DNA from: Smittia aterrima
Taxonomy: Eukaryota; Arthropoda; Insecta; Diptera; Chironomidae
Direction: 5' to 3'
Assembly: GCA_033063855.1 (NCBI GenBank)
Contig: CP093829.1
Coordinates: 25,389,537-25,453,536 of the forward strand
Length of the DNA stretch: 64,000 nucleotides
How positions within the stretch are numbered: position 1 is the first letter of the stretch; each line of letters opens with the position of its first letter. The position numbers and the translations under genes were made by a program. This document shows, piece after piece, positions 1-11,700 of the stretch. Below the pieces are notes generated by a model. That model was not told the origin of the DNA. It made no database searches and saw nothing but the letters and a program-made list of their open reading frames with translations.

Positions 1-281
1 TGGAGCGACAATTTCTAGAAATGCTTCAGTTCAACATCAACGTTCCATCATCAGTTTATGCAAAGTACTATTTCGACTTGCGCTCGCTTGCCGAAGCGAA
101 TGATTTGTCATTCCCAACCGAGCCGTTGTCGCGAGAACGCGCACAAAAGCTGGAAGCGATGTCGCGTGTGATGCAAGACAAGGTCACAGCCGAAGCACTG
201 AAGAACGGCATGAAGAAATGGTCGTCTCTCGATAATATTAAGGACTCGGCGCCAAGGCGGAGTGTTGCGATCTTATCATGA
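1..281 (+). CDS. CycY: Cyclin-Y, C-terminal end (partial, 5' side outside window)
   Basis: The reading frame is open from the window edge (first full codon at 3) to the TGA at 279-281. It carries the hallmark Cyclin-Y C-terminus: NINVPSSVYAKYYFDLRSLA, then LSFPTEPLSRERAQKLEA, a basic Ser-containing tail (KKWSSLDN) and the ending RRSVAILS, which parallels the RSASADN and SPAIIS tail of vertebrate CCNY. The family is a membrane-associated cyclin that activates the PFTAIRE kinases (CDK14/16, Eip63E in flies) in Wnt co-receptor phosphorylation; that is family knowledge. The ATG at 21 is internal because the frame continues upstream (ERQFLE before it). The cyclin box itself lies outside the window. 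The gene converges on PDE1 across about 6 kb. Confidence 0.93.
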   Translation, partial: ERQFLEMLQFNINVPSSVYAKYYFDLRSLAEANDLSFPTEPLSRERAQKLEAMSRVMQDKVTAEALKNGMKKWSSLDNIKDSAPRRSVAILS

Positions 282-444
282 TTCTTCTTCTCCGTTTCAT
301 TTTGTGTCATATGAATGAACGCGAGAATTTTAATGAATTTTACGACGAGAAAGTCTCGTATTTGTATCTTTTATTTTGCGTAAAAAAATATTTTTCTTCT
401 CTTGCATTGAAAACGTGAAATGAAATGGAAAACATTAATTTGTG

Positions 445-450
445 AATAAA
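445..450 (+). terminator. Poly(A) signal of Cyclin-Y
   Basis: AATAAA lies 164 bp after the Cyclin-Y stop codon. It is the first such hexamer downstream on this strand and fits a short 3' UTR. Confidence 0.6.
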
Positions 451-3400
451 TGGATCCAATTTTAATTAAGAGTTTCTGTCTTTTCATTCCTTTTCCTTAT
501 TCAATTAAAATGATGACATAAGCAGATGATGAAAGGATCACCTTTTTTGCATTCATACTTTGATAACGAATTTCCCTGACCCTTACTTGATGAGTGATTT
601 GAAGTATTTACGGAATAAGCTTTCAAGCATTTTTATATGCAATTCAACGTGTATTTTTATATAACATAAAAGGACGAAGATTAAATGCAATGTTTTTTCT
701 TTTTACTCAGAAACAGGAACGCGACATGAATAAATTGACTTTTGATCAAAGGTACAAGAGACGGTTAAAGCTCTTAATATTAAAAAACTAATGAAGCTGC
801 TCTTTGCATTAATTTCATTTCAAAGGAATTTGTATGAGACGACAATGCAGAATTTTTTTTAAAAAAGTTTTTTTTTATCGGTCTGCTGAGAGCCAGTGAA
901 AAGAATGCAATTAAATGAACAATACTTGAATGGTGAAGCAGCTGGAGCGATTGCAAGGAAAACGAACTTTTTATGTCTTCATTAAATTAACGTGAGAGCT
1001 TCCTTCAATCGCCATGAATGTCACTGATAGAATGAAAACTTTGAAATGACTGCAAGCTCTTTACGAAACTTAATTAGCAAAAATTAATTGTAATTTCAAG
1101 CATCAGCAGCAGTCGATATTAAGTCAAGAAGAGTTGTTGAAAATGTTTTCAAAGCGAAATTGATATTAAGTTTCAACTTTTCTGATTGAACGAAAAACTT
1201 TGTTGTCCGTAAGCGGTTCGGTCGTTTGTCTTGGCGAAAACTCAATTGTCACCTTGATTCGTTTTCTTTTTTTACCTAATAAACCCAAGACAATTTCGAG
1301 TGGAAATTTCCTTGACGTTGATGGAATTTTCCATCAATGAAAATTGCGTCTTTCTTTGTAAAATTCTTCGCATTTTGCCATCAGCGTCCGACAAGTTCAG
1401 CTGCCAGAGAATAAAATCCATTAGGATGGCCAAGGAGAACAACGTGGCTGAAAATAAAATTAGGTCATAATCACAATTTTCCTTTGTTGCGTCCTCTTCT
1501 TCTCATCGATTTCAATTTTGCCATTTTCATTCTTTCCGGTCGGCAAAATCGACAAATTTCCTCCATCAGTGGTTTCACCTTCATCACGAGACCGGAGGTG
1601 TCCGTCAATAAATAAAACAACAACGAACTTTCTTCTTTAAATTAAGATTTATTGATTTTTGTTTTTTATTCTTGGAAAATAGATATATTTACAGACAATT
1701 TAGATCACCGTCTTCCTTCATAGCTTGTGCCAGATAACAATTTATCTCTTTTTTTCTACTTCAAAAAAACTCTCTTCAACTTTGTTTGATTTTAAAAATC
1801 TTATTTGCGTTTTCCTTTTGTTTCAGCAGTCACGAGATACAGAAGTTTCTACCAAATTCAATTCTCCCTTTACATTAAACAAGCTTAGCTTTCAGATTCA
1901 TGTAATCGCTCGAAAAATGTTTTGGGAGACTCAATGAGCTTTCTTATTCTTCCGTCGAGACGAACATCAATCTTCATTAAGTTCAAATGTTTCGTCATCT
2001 CTTAGTTTTAAAACATTTCTTGTTTGTAATTATGATGTTGCTCGATGCTCTTTAGGTTTCAAAAAGAAGAAAAGTACTTTCTAGACAGACAGGAATGAAG
2101 GCGAGTAAGCTCTCAAGAAATTTTTGCAACAGACGTAATTAATCTTCATTTTTCTTTTCATTAATCCGATCGTTCTTCGACAACAACCTTCTTGGTTTCG
2201 ATTAAGGGAGAATTTCCTCTCGTATTATTCATGATTGTGCTTTAATCAGGGATCAAAATATGATTCAATTCCGGTAAATCCTTCAAAACGAAGCTTTGTT
2301 ATTTATGTTTTCATTCTCAAGAACTCACAACGGAACGATTTTCCTTCTTTTCAACACAACACAACTCTGCGTCGCTTCGCTCATGTAAATAAATATTTCA
2401 TCTTACTCTGAAGTCATCTGAATCCAGCTCAGATTTATGCTTTTGCTCTGCGTTGTGTGTCAAGTGTCTAACTATGCTTATGATGCGCTATGTTTCCTCT
2501 GACTAAAGTTTGATATTCATGGTTTGCCTCTCATGCTCTAACAGAATGAAATATGAGACAGCGTCGTGTAAATATGTTTCTATGAATAACTAACGTCTCA
2601 ATTAAAAATATATATTTAATTAATCTAATTCGTCCTAAACGTGATGAGATTTCTCTGCTTCGAGTTTATTTATTCTTAGATCTGCGGGGAGAAAATGTTG
2701 AGGTTTCGATTAAACGCTTTGCTTTCATGAATTTCAATTTTCACCTCTTAGATTATGTTCGTAAGTTACGTAGAAGTGATTGTGGTGTTGAAGGAGTACT
2801 TGACAATAAAGGACATGATTATTTTTTTCGCTACGTAATTTACGAATAGAACCTTAACAAAAACGCGATCAATTACTAACTCTCTCATTAAAAATTCCTC
2901 CGCATAAGCTCTCTCGCCCTAAACATGATTGTTGCGATATTAATTAAATTAATTATTCATGATTTTATTAAGTGATATCATGTGTCTGTCCTTACAACTT
3001 GAGATTAAGAAGTAGATTTACTAGTTTAAATATATTTTCATCAGATAATTAAACCTTCTGTTGTTTGTCTACCTTAATAAAGCTATGATCCCAATTTCAG
3101 CTGAATAGTTACCAAAAAATTTTAAGCCTTCGCGCATTGCTCAAGTAAATTTTTCATCAACTTTTTGGTATTAAACATTTTTTTTTCTCAATTCATCGAA
3201 GCTTACTGATAAAATTTTCTCTACGATTTTTTTCTCTCCTACGAATTTAAATTTCAAAACACTATTTGAGGTTTATAGGAATATAGAATGGCGAAAGTTG
3301 AATTCGCATTGTTTGAAGTTTTCATTTCGATTCGGAAGTTTAATGATCGACGACGAAGCACTCTCGTCATCGATCGAGTTGATATTTGTTAGAAAAACGG

Positions 3401-6400
3401 TTCATCGAACGTGAGCAATGTCTTTAAGCTTAAAAGGCTGGTCCCAAATCAGTGTTGAAAAAACGTTGTTTGGAAATAAGATTAAAAAGTTTCTTCAAAG
3501 TAAACACCATTCATTTCTGTACAAACTCAACATGAACGACTAAAACGAAAAATGAAAAACTTTTATACAGAATTTTTTTTTCTCGAATAACAATCTCTCT
3601 CGGTAGAAAATATGATATTTTGATGGAGTTTATGTTTTTTTCTTTACTCGTTTTTCTTTTTGTGCACCGAAGAGATGGAGTTCAGTCAGAGAATGAAGTC
3701 GGCTAAGCTTTGAATAAGCTTGAGTCGTAGCTCTAGAATGGCAAAAAGCTGTGTGCAATTTAGCTTAAAATATTTCTATAAATTGCATCAACCAACTTCT
3801 ATCCCTGAACTCTGCAAGCTCCAAGTAGCAGCTTCATAAATAGAAATTACGAGCTTACAGTATGAATGGACAACATCCATACGGGTATAAACTTTTTATT
3901 TTCGACGAGCTTTTCTCTTGTTGATGCTTCTCATCCGTTTAGGATTGAAAATCTCAAAATTTATTGCAGCGCTGCTTGTGATAATTAATTAAAACGAGAA
4001 GCCATAAAACATTATATTTTATTGAAACAAAGGGTGGCGAGTGTAAATAAAATTGAATTATAATCCTTATGGAGAGTTGAACGGTTTGCATGCGATAAAC
4101 CGATTAATTTGAGTTAGCGAAATCGAATTTCCTGGACATAATTGAAGAGTGTAAAGTGAAGCAAACGAGCTGGAAGCGTTCGAGAAAACCATAATTTAAA
4201 GTTCTCTGCGGTGAATCGCAACACGAGCGTCGTTCGCAACAGAGTAGAGGACAACGAGATTAAGTTGAAACGGAAAATAACTTTTCCAATTTCTCGTTGG
4301 CAAGAGCATACTGGGGCGCTTCATAAACTTACGGAATTAAGAGAATCTTAGAGAAAATGAAATTTTAATCTTGGAAATGTCGCACATCCGATTAATTCCC
4401 AACCGACGTGAGCAAAGCTGAAGCTTTCGGAAATGATTTGCTCGAGCAGCACTTAATTGAGTTTACAATCCGATCTTGCCTTATCCAAGCTAGAGGAATT
4501 GTTTTTCTCGAAAGAATTGCAATGACTTGAACGGATGTCAACTCGTCTTCAATTATGTGAGGAATCGTTTGTGGAATTTTCTTCATTCGTCTTTATTGCT
4601 TGGTGTCAAGCTGCGTTGTGCATGCAAATCGCAGTCGTTCTATTCTAACATATCAATATATTGAAAGCAAGAAATGTTTGCTGTCGCATGACATGCAAAG
4701 CTCTCTCATGGAAATTTAAAAGGGCTTTAAGTCTTACTTCACTCAGATTTAAGTTTCAGACTTTCTAATTAGCATTAAATCTCTTCTGTTTGGAAATGCA
4801 ATTAGTTTCGTTGCTCTAAAGAAGAAAGCAATTTACATTTTATAACAAAAAACAAACAAAAACGACCGAGTTATCAAAGTTCCATTGGTTCATCTTGTAA
4901 ATGCATACACAAATTGTTATTTTCCTTAGCTTAACGCTTCTTCTGTTACACAGCAACCTCAAAAGGAAGCCTGACACCTCTTCTATTCAAACTTTCATGC
5001 ATTTTAATCTCAAACGCTTTCAGCTTTATGCACCAACAAACTCTCTTTAGAAATTTACAGACCGAGAACAAAGGAATGAGTGCTCTTGATTGCAATTGAA
5101 TGGGAACGAAGAGTGAATAGGTAAAGCAAACATTGATGAATGTCGGCAGATATCGACTTTTGTTCAAGTGTTGAACTTCAACAGATTTGTATGACTTATT
5201 AGCTTTAATCAAATTCAATTAAAAATTCCTTTTACGACATCTTCTTTTCTTATTTTCTTCTGGCGTAGAAAAGCTGATGGAATTACTTCATAAATTTGTA
5301 TATTTTCATTTCAAAGACAACTGTCGTTTCTAACAAACTTCGAGCTTTTGAAAAAACATTTAATTCTTAGCATTCGTGAGCGTTGATGTCGACAACATCA
5401 GATTAAGACTTACACAGCAGTCGATGTCGTTTGTAGCGGGTGGGAGAAACATGTGGAAGGCTGCGCCAATTAAATATTTATTGTCATTCAATTACTTCGC
5501 CATCCTTTTAAGTCATTATGTGCACGCTCGCAGCGGAAATTTTCTAGGAACAAAAAAAAGTTTAAGGCAAAGGGAAGAAAAACCGAGAGGGTAAGAGAGA
5601 GAGCATAAAAATCAGAAGACAAAAAGCTTCTGGAAGGAAATAAAGTTGTTCAAAGTCCCATTGAGCTTTTAATATTCTTAAATGAAGAATAATGACATTC
5701 AATTGAAGTAACTTTGGTTCGTTTCTCTCTTGACAAAAGCTTTATTGAAAAACCATTTATTGAATGGAATAAAACAAACTTGTAAAGCTCAGACAAAAAA
5801 TAGAAAAGCTCGCCGCTTTTTTTTTCTTCAAATTGCGGGCAATGAAATATTTATTTAATGACATCGCCCTTTATTCGTTTCTCCGATTCCCGATTCATAT
5901 TAAAATTTTAACATCCGCTCTTCATCTGTGCTAAGCTGCATCGCACCAATCGATGATGTAAGCACAAAAATTTCATTTCAATGTTGTTTGCCTTGGTTTT
6001 TCTTCATTTCGACAAATAATCATGCTTCAAATAATCGAACATGCATAACGTTTTTCTCAATCTGCCATTAATAATGGATAAAGAAAAATCAAACTTCACA
6101 TTGGGGGAAGTGAGAGTTGTAGGAAAGGAAAAAAACTCTCTTTAAACATTCATTGAAAATTTTGATCGCAAAATGAAGTTGCGAGGGTGAGCTTTTATTT
6201 TTCATGGAATTATTATCGGAGAAAAGCATCAACAAGAGTTTTCTCTTTAAAGCAGTTTTGTCCTTAAAGTTTTATTTTGTATAGCACGCGACTGCTTGCT
6301 CCTTTGGTTCAATTGAAAGTGTCACGACATTCTAGAAACTTAAATTATGTGCGATTGACTGTACGCTTTTTTTTATTTAATATATTTTTTGTTTAGCGTT

Positions 6401-6536
6401 TCATGATTATCAAAAATCAATTTTCCAATTAGAAACATGACGCAAAACTAAATGCGCTCTTTACTTCGAAAAACATAAAACGTTTGTTTTTATACAACTC
6501 TCGATAAATATTCAACAAAACTCTTCCGTTATTGTA
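451..6536. other. Intergenic region between Cyclin-Y and PDE1
   Basis: About 6 kb of AT-rich sequence without a credible exon. Its open frames are short (about 90 codons or fewer) and show no family resemblance. It holds an imperfect inverted repeat (2758-2773 with 2831-2846) and many AAGCTT words. It lies downstream of both convergent genes. Confidence 0.6.
2758..2846. repeat. Imperfect inverted repeat, 16-bp arms
   Basis: TTCGTAAGTTACGTAG at 2758-2773 pairs with CTACGTAATTTACGAA at 2831-2846 with one mismatch, across a 57-bp loop. The pairing does not extend at either end. It could be a worn remnant of a small inverted-repeat element or chance; no target-site duplication is evident. Confidence 0.4.
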
Positions 6537-6542
6537 TTTATT
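6537..6542 (-). terminator. Candidate poly(A) signal of PDE1
   Basis: TTTATT on the plus strand reads AATAAA on the minus strand, 60 bp past the PDE1 stop codon. Further AT-rich hexamers follow to the left, so the true cleavage site is uncertain. Confidence 0.45.
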
Positions 6543-6601
6543 TGCTATCATTAATTATTAAGGTTATGTAGTCATGGCATCTTAGGGCGGAGTGGGATTT
6601 A

Positions 6602-8798
6602 TTACTCTTCCGCTTTTGGTGCTTCGGTCGGAACTTCCAAGCTCTTTTCATTTTCCAGTTCAGCCGCCGCGAGAGCTCTTGCCTCAGCATCTATTTATAG
6701 AAGCGATAATTTTATTGAATGGATTTTCTATGTTTTATGATAACTCACCTTTGACTGCTTGCTCTTTCCAAATCTTTTTGTTTTCAGCGAGGCAAGTGAT
6801 CCAAGGCTTTTTGATTTTAAACCTTGTTGGCTTCTCATTGTCGACACTACTTGACTTCTCATCGCTCTTCTCACAAAGTATTGCTTCACTTGACGCTTCC
6901 TCGGGCACGTTCAGAGTATTTCCAGACCCTTCTTCGTTGCTCGTGGACGAGATAGCTCGATTACTTAAACTATTATTGTTACTGCTATTGGCTATTGGTG
7001 CGATTGGAGCTAATATAACTTCGAGCATGTCAGCGCAAACGCCCATGCTTGGTTCTACAATAAACTCGATGAAACCGATTTGTGACTCGGCCACCAAAGT
7101 GTTGTTACGGTCACATAGAGGACTAAACGGCAAGCCCAGCTCACGTTCCAAGTCGCCCTGACGAAAGAATTCTTCGAGTAGAAGCATCGTCCATTTGTGA
7201 TGAAGATCCCACTTCTTAGCTGGATGGGAAATGTCGCAACAATGAAGTACGAGCGAAAGCGCCTTAGATTTATCAACGCTTGGCTCCGCTAACGTTAAAA
7301 GGTTCTTCATATTCTTCAGTTGTTGGAAATGGAACGACATGTCCGTAGCAAGCACCATATCGATTATTAAAGTTCGCAGTTCTCTATATTCATCACGTGA
7401 TAAATTTTGTAAAATGTTACAGTCGTCGTCTTTGAGAACGCGAAAGGCCGCACTTATATGATGATTCTCCAGGACAGCTCTGTCATTGTACAACATCGCT
7501 GTGTCAGAACCTGACATGACGTGAAAGTTGTTTGTTGTACCCGTATGCTCGTAATCGTGTATCAGAGCGGCGACTAACGTAGCAAAAATCTCCAAATCCG
7601 TTAGCCAGTGCATCAGCCCGGTTTGACACAAAACATGATGAACGGTTTGAGCTACATCTGCTGCATGTAAATTGTTGTGATAGGGATTGCGGAAGCGACA
7701 ATATCCTGTTCGATTTGAAAAAGAGAAAAAGATAATGTTACGGACTGAATTTAATATCATTGGCAAGGGACAAAGGTAAGCGGCTTCAAAAGCATCCATG
7801 CTATTGACTAGTTAAGCTACTTGGTCGTCCGGGTATATTTTCGATTCAATCCCTCATGAACTCTCAGTTTACGAGCGTTCGATATTGAGAAAAATGAAAA
7901 CTGGACCCACAAAGAAGAAGCTAGAGCTTTTGTATAATTAAACATCACGATTCCTACCTTCCTCGATTCGTGACAAAAATGTTTCGAGAGTTGCCGACGG
8001 GACTTTGAATTTGTGAATCATTCCATAGCGGTTAAGAAGATCGTAGCCAATGTATTTGACAGGCATACAATTTCCTGAATCAGCCAGTGCAAAAACGTCA
8101 AACGACCAGTCGTCCAGATGCTGAGAAATAAAAGCAAAATATAAAACTTAATAATTAAATGTTCAGTATAAAGAATTCATAATCTTTTGTGCATGAAACT
8201 TTCATCATGAAAGTTTCATTTATAAATAAATTAATTAACAGAAAGTCCTCAGTGTACGAGAAAACTTGGTAACGAGCAGAATGATACTCGTTTTGGTAAC
8301 TTTTCACAGTTTACACTCTTTTCGCTCACGTAAAAAGCTTATTAAATTGTTTTTTGCACAGTGAAAAAGAGCTTCTACTTCCAAAAGCCTTCGAGCGTTG
8401 GTTTTGTTGAACGAAAGCTTCCGGAAATGTTTGTATTCATCAGGAAAGTTTTATCAAACAAATAGTTGAATCTCGAGTTGAAGTGAATTTGGATGGAAAA
8501 TTGTTTGATGAAAGTTTTATCAAAATATATATCTACAAAAATATATACCTTTAATACTTTAACAACTTCAGGAGGGAACTGCATGAGTGCTGTGCTCGAG
8601 ACACGTCGATAAATCCTATCAACGAAGATGCCAGCACGAATTGCATGAGCGACAGATCTAAATTTTGGTTTCTCATCGCTTTTCTTCCGAGTGGTAGCGA
8701 GTTGTCGCGTGAAAGTCGATGCCAACCACTCACGAACTTCTGGCGGCACTGCGTCGGGTTGCACTTCTGATAACTCATCGTCCTCGTCTGCCAACCGT
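6602..8798 (-). CDS. Pde1c: PDE1 catalytic exons (last four coding exons)
   Basis: Four clustered exons. 8798-8549 encodes RLADEDDELSEVQPDAVPPE, the start of the conserved PDE1 core. 8120-7958 encodes HLDDWSFDVFALAD. 7705-6749 (957 nt) encodes the metal-binding HD-type core from GYCRFRNPYHNNLHAADV to FIEFIVEPS, plus a linker rich in Asn/Ser/Glu. 6690-6602 encodes the acidic tail EVPTEAPKAEE and the TAA stop. Metal ligands are all present, so the enzyme should be active. The linker after the core is unlike vertebrate PDE1 tails, but the WKEQ motif near the last junction (ENKKIWKEQAVKG) matches the family's ENKERWKELA-type end. The long frame on the opposite strand at 6592-7161 is a shadow of the 957-nt exon. 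Confidence 0.93.
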
Positions 8799-11700
8799 CT
8801 GTTTCGAAAAAAAGAAGAAATAAGCAGAGAGAAATATTTGGATCACATTAGTAAATATCCTCGAACTCTGCCAGCCATAAAATGAAAAGTCAAAAAAAGA
8901 ATTAAAATTCTACAAATGCAAAAATGTGTTGTTATACTTTACTTCTTATTTTGTCGCGTGTTAATTTAGTTATTAGCAAAAAATGGTTCGAAAGTTCGCC
9001 TACAGTTTGCTCTCGTTTCTGTGACACATAAATTTTATGGTTTTTATTTGCAGTGCATTGCTCTACATCAGCTTGCATTAATCTTCTAAAGGAAGTCTCG
9101 CTAAAATGCTTTTTCTGCACGACTTTCATGAAGTGAAATGAATGAAAATGTTCTGAACTCTACAAGGCATGAGTTTGGCATTCTCCAGTGAAGTAAAGTC
9201 GTAGAATGCATGAATTTCTGCTAACGCGGACAAATTAAATTTGTATGAGTGTTCAGGAAGGGGATTTGAGTTCATGTGGATGGCACTTTAACGATTCGAT
9301 GTAAAAGTTTTTATTCCGTTTTCGAATTTTGCTGCACTTTAGTCGTTTTTATTCTTTTGATCATGCACATAATAATTGCGAGCTCTGAAGCCTTCAGTCC
9401 TTTTATTTTCATATGACAGACAAAGGAAGAATTAACGGCTTGGAATTAACGTCGACATGAAAATTGTGTCACAAAAGAGTTAATGCGTTTTTGATTCGTT
9501 TTCAAGAGAGAACTATTCATTGTCGCTGGCTGAACTCAACATTTTCATTGAAACAAAATCATTAAAATAATTTTCAACAATCACCTTTCACTCGACAACG
9601 AAGTCTCATCGTAAAAATAAAATATAATTTTATTGTAATCCTTGCAAGTTTCATTGCTGTTCATGTTATAAAAATTAATCTCGTTGGAGTTTATGGTCTT
9701 CAAGGAAATTCGCGAAAGCTTTATGATTTCAAAGAAACATTTTATATCTTGTGAAGTATAATTCAAATACATTTCCAATTATAAAAGTTTAATCTCAGAA
9801 AAAAGATGCGGCGAGATGATTGCGACCCTCTCGACGCTTTAATCAATGTAAGAAGTCCCCGTTGCTGTGATTTTAATTAAACTTTTCTTAATCAAAAGAA
9901 ATTTTTTCTCGAGAGTTGTTTTTTCATCCCAGCTTTGTTTCATCCTTCGTTGAGATGCAAACGAAACCTTATTGTCTCATAAATATCGCTTAGCTCACAT
10001 ATTTTATCGTCATCGTCATGGAATATTTGCTTCTGAGAACACAGAATGCGCACATGTTTTCTGTCGCTTCCTTAACCAGATGCAATGGCTTTTGTCGGAA
10101 ATTCAGAATTGAATGGAATAGAAAAATATTTTGTTGAATATATTTCGTTTTGATAAATTGGCGTCGATTAAAGTGAAATTGAAATTCATTGCTTCGCTTT
10201 TTGCTGTCGAAAATTGAGTTCTTATAACGCAATTCTCTGGCGAACAATTAAAAGACAATGAGATCGAAACAATTGTCAAACTTTGCTCAATTTCGTCGCA
10301 ACTCAGAGATGGGACCTTTGATAGCAGTTTCATGTTTAATGTTTCATTGTCGAGTACTTAATTCTATGAAAATTAGTTTGGAACCTTCGTGTTCCTCGTT
10401 AATTGCTCTCTGGTGTGACACAAAATATTATTTAACCATTTAAAGTTGGTCTTCTAAATTGGTGCATGTGTTTGCGCAAGTTTGTAGTTCATGAAATTTG
10501 TTCTAGCTTGAAACGTTTAAAAAACAAAATGAAATTGTTTTTACAAGACTTCTAAAGAAGAAAGAAGGTCGCAATCGAAAAAAATCGATTGAAGTAAAAG
10601 CTTTCAGGAACCAACAGAATAAATTAAGGCAGAGGAAGACAAGTAATGAGGATCGATCGATAACACGAGGACTGTGTTGACAGAACAATTTACATGAGAC
10701 AATTTGTATTTGTTTCCGCCCGAAATTCACTCGAGCTTCTCCTTTTGTCGTTCACGAAAATCCTAAAATAGAATTAATTTACTCAGCTCAAGTTTCGATG
10801 GTGCTATGTCTTCTTCTTCGACTGTCCTACGTCGAATTCAAAATGATTGTACAGAAATTTTTGAAATCATATCGAATTACAATCACCTGGCAATTGTTCA
10901 AAGTTCGCAATTTGATTCAATGTCTAATGACTTCACATCGAGATGTTACATTGAACGAGATGGTTCAATCGGTTTAATGAAGCATCTTTATTAAAATTGT
11001 CTGTTGCCTCAAGTATCGATTCCCTCGTTCAGGAACTTGTTGACAACTTGCTCTGCGTTAGAATGCATCTACGATTATTAAATAAGCTATGGCAACGGAA
11101 AGCTTTTTCGAGAGAACATTTGTCGCTTAGATACTTTCTACGTATTCGCTCAAATGAAATATTTTTTTTTTGTTTTGCTTATATTAATTATTAATGATTA
11201 AACTTTTTCCGATTCAAAAAACGAACTTTTATCATTCAAATGTTTTTTTTTTCGCATAAAAAATCCTTAAAAGGTGAAAACATCCATCACTTGACTAGCC
11301 TGAGGCAAAGTAATGCAATTAAATTGCGAGAAAACCAGCCCTTGCTGTGCTCAGCTTTGTGCTTAACTCCTGCTAACATCCTTTCAGTTTTCTCATGCGC
11401 TCACAAACTCATTTCCGAAGCCAAGCCTTTCCAACGTTGTATAATTAAATTTCTCGTCGTCACTTTGTTATGGAAATTTCAGACATCGTGTATTTGCTTT
11501 CAAAGTTCAGTTCAACATTTACTTCATCTCAGATCAACATTATCTTGTAATAAACTTTAGAAATTGCTTAATAATTTATTCAGAGATATATTTGGTGTTG
11601 ACGAAAACAGTTCGTGTAATGAGTTTCTCGATGCGAAACTATTCTTATCAGAAACCAATTAAAGATTCAAATATTGTTTAACGTTAATTGAAAACTTAAC

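Noticed and set aside
6592..7161. 189-codon plus-strand frame
   Set aside because: It lies antisense to the 957-nt and last PDE1 exons, whose protein is clearly recognisable; the frame is a shadow.
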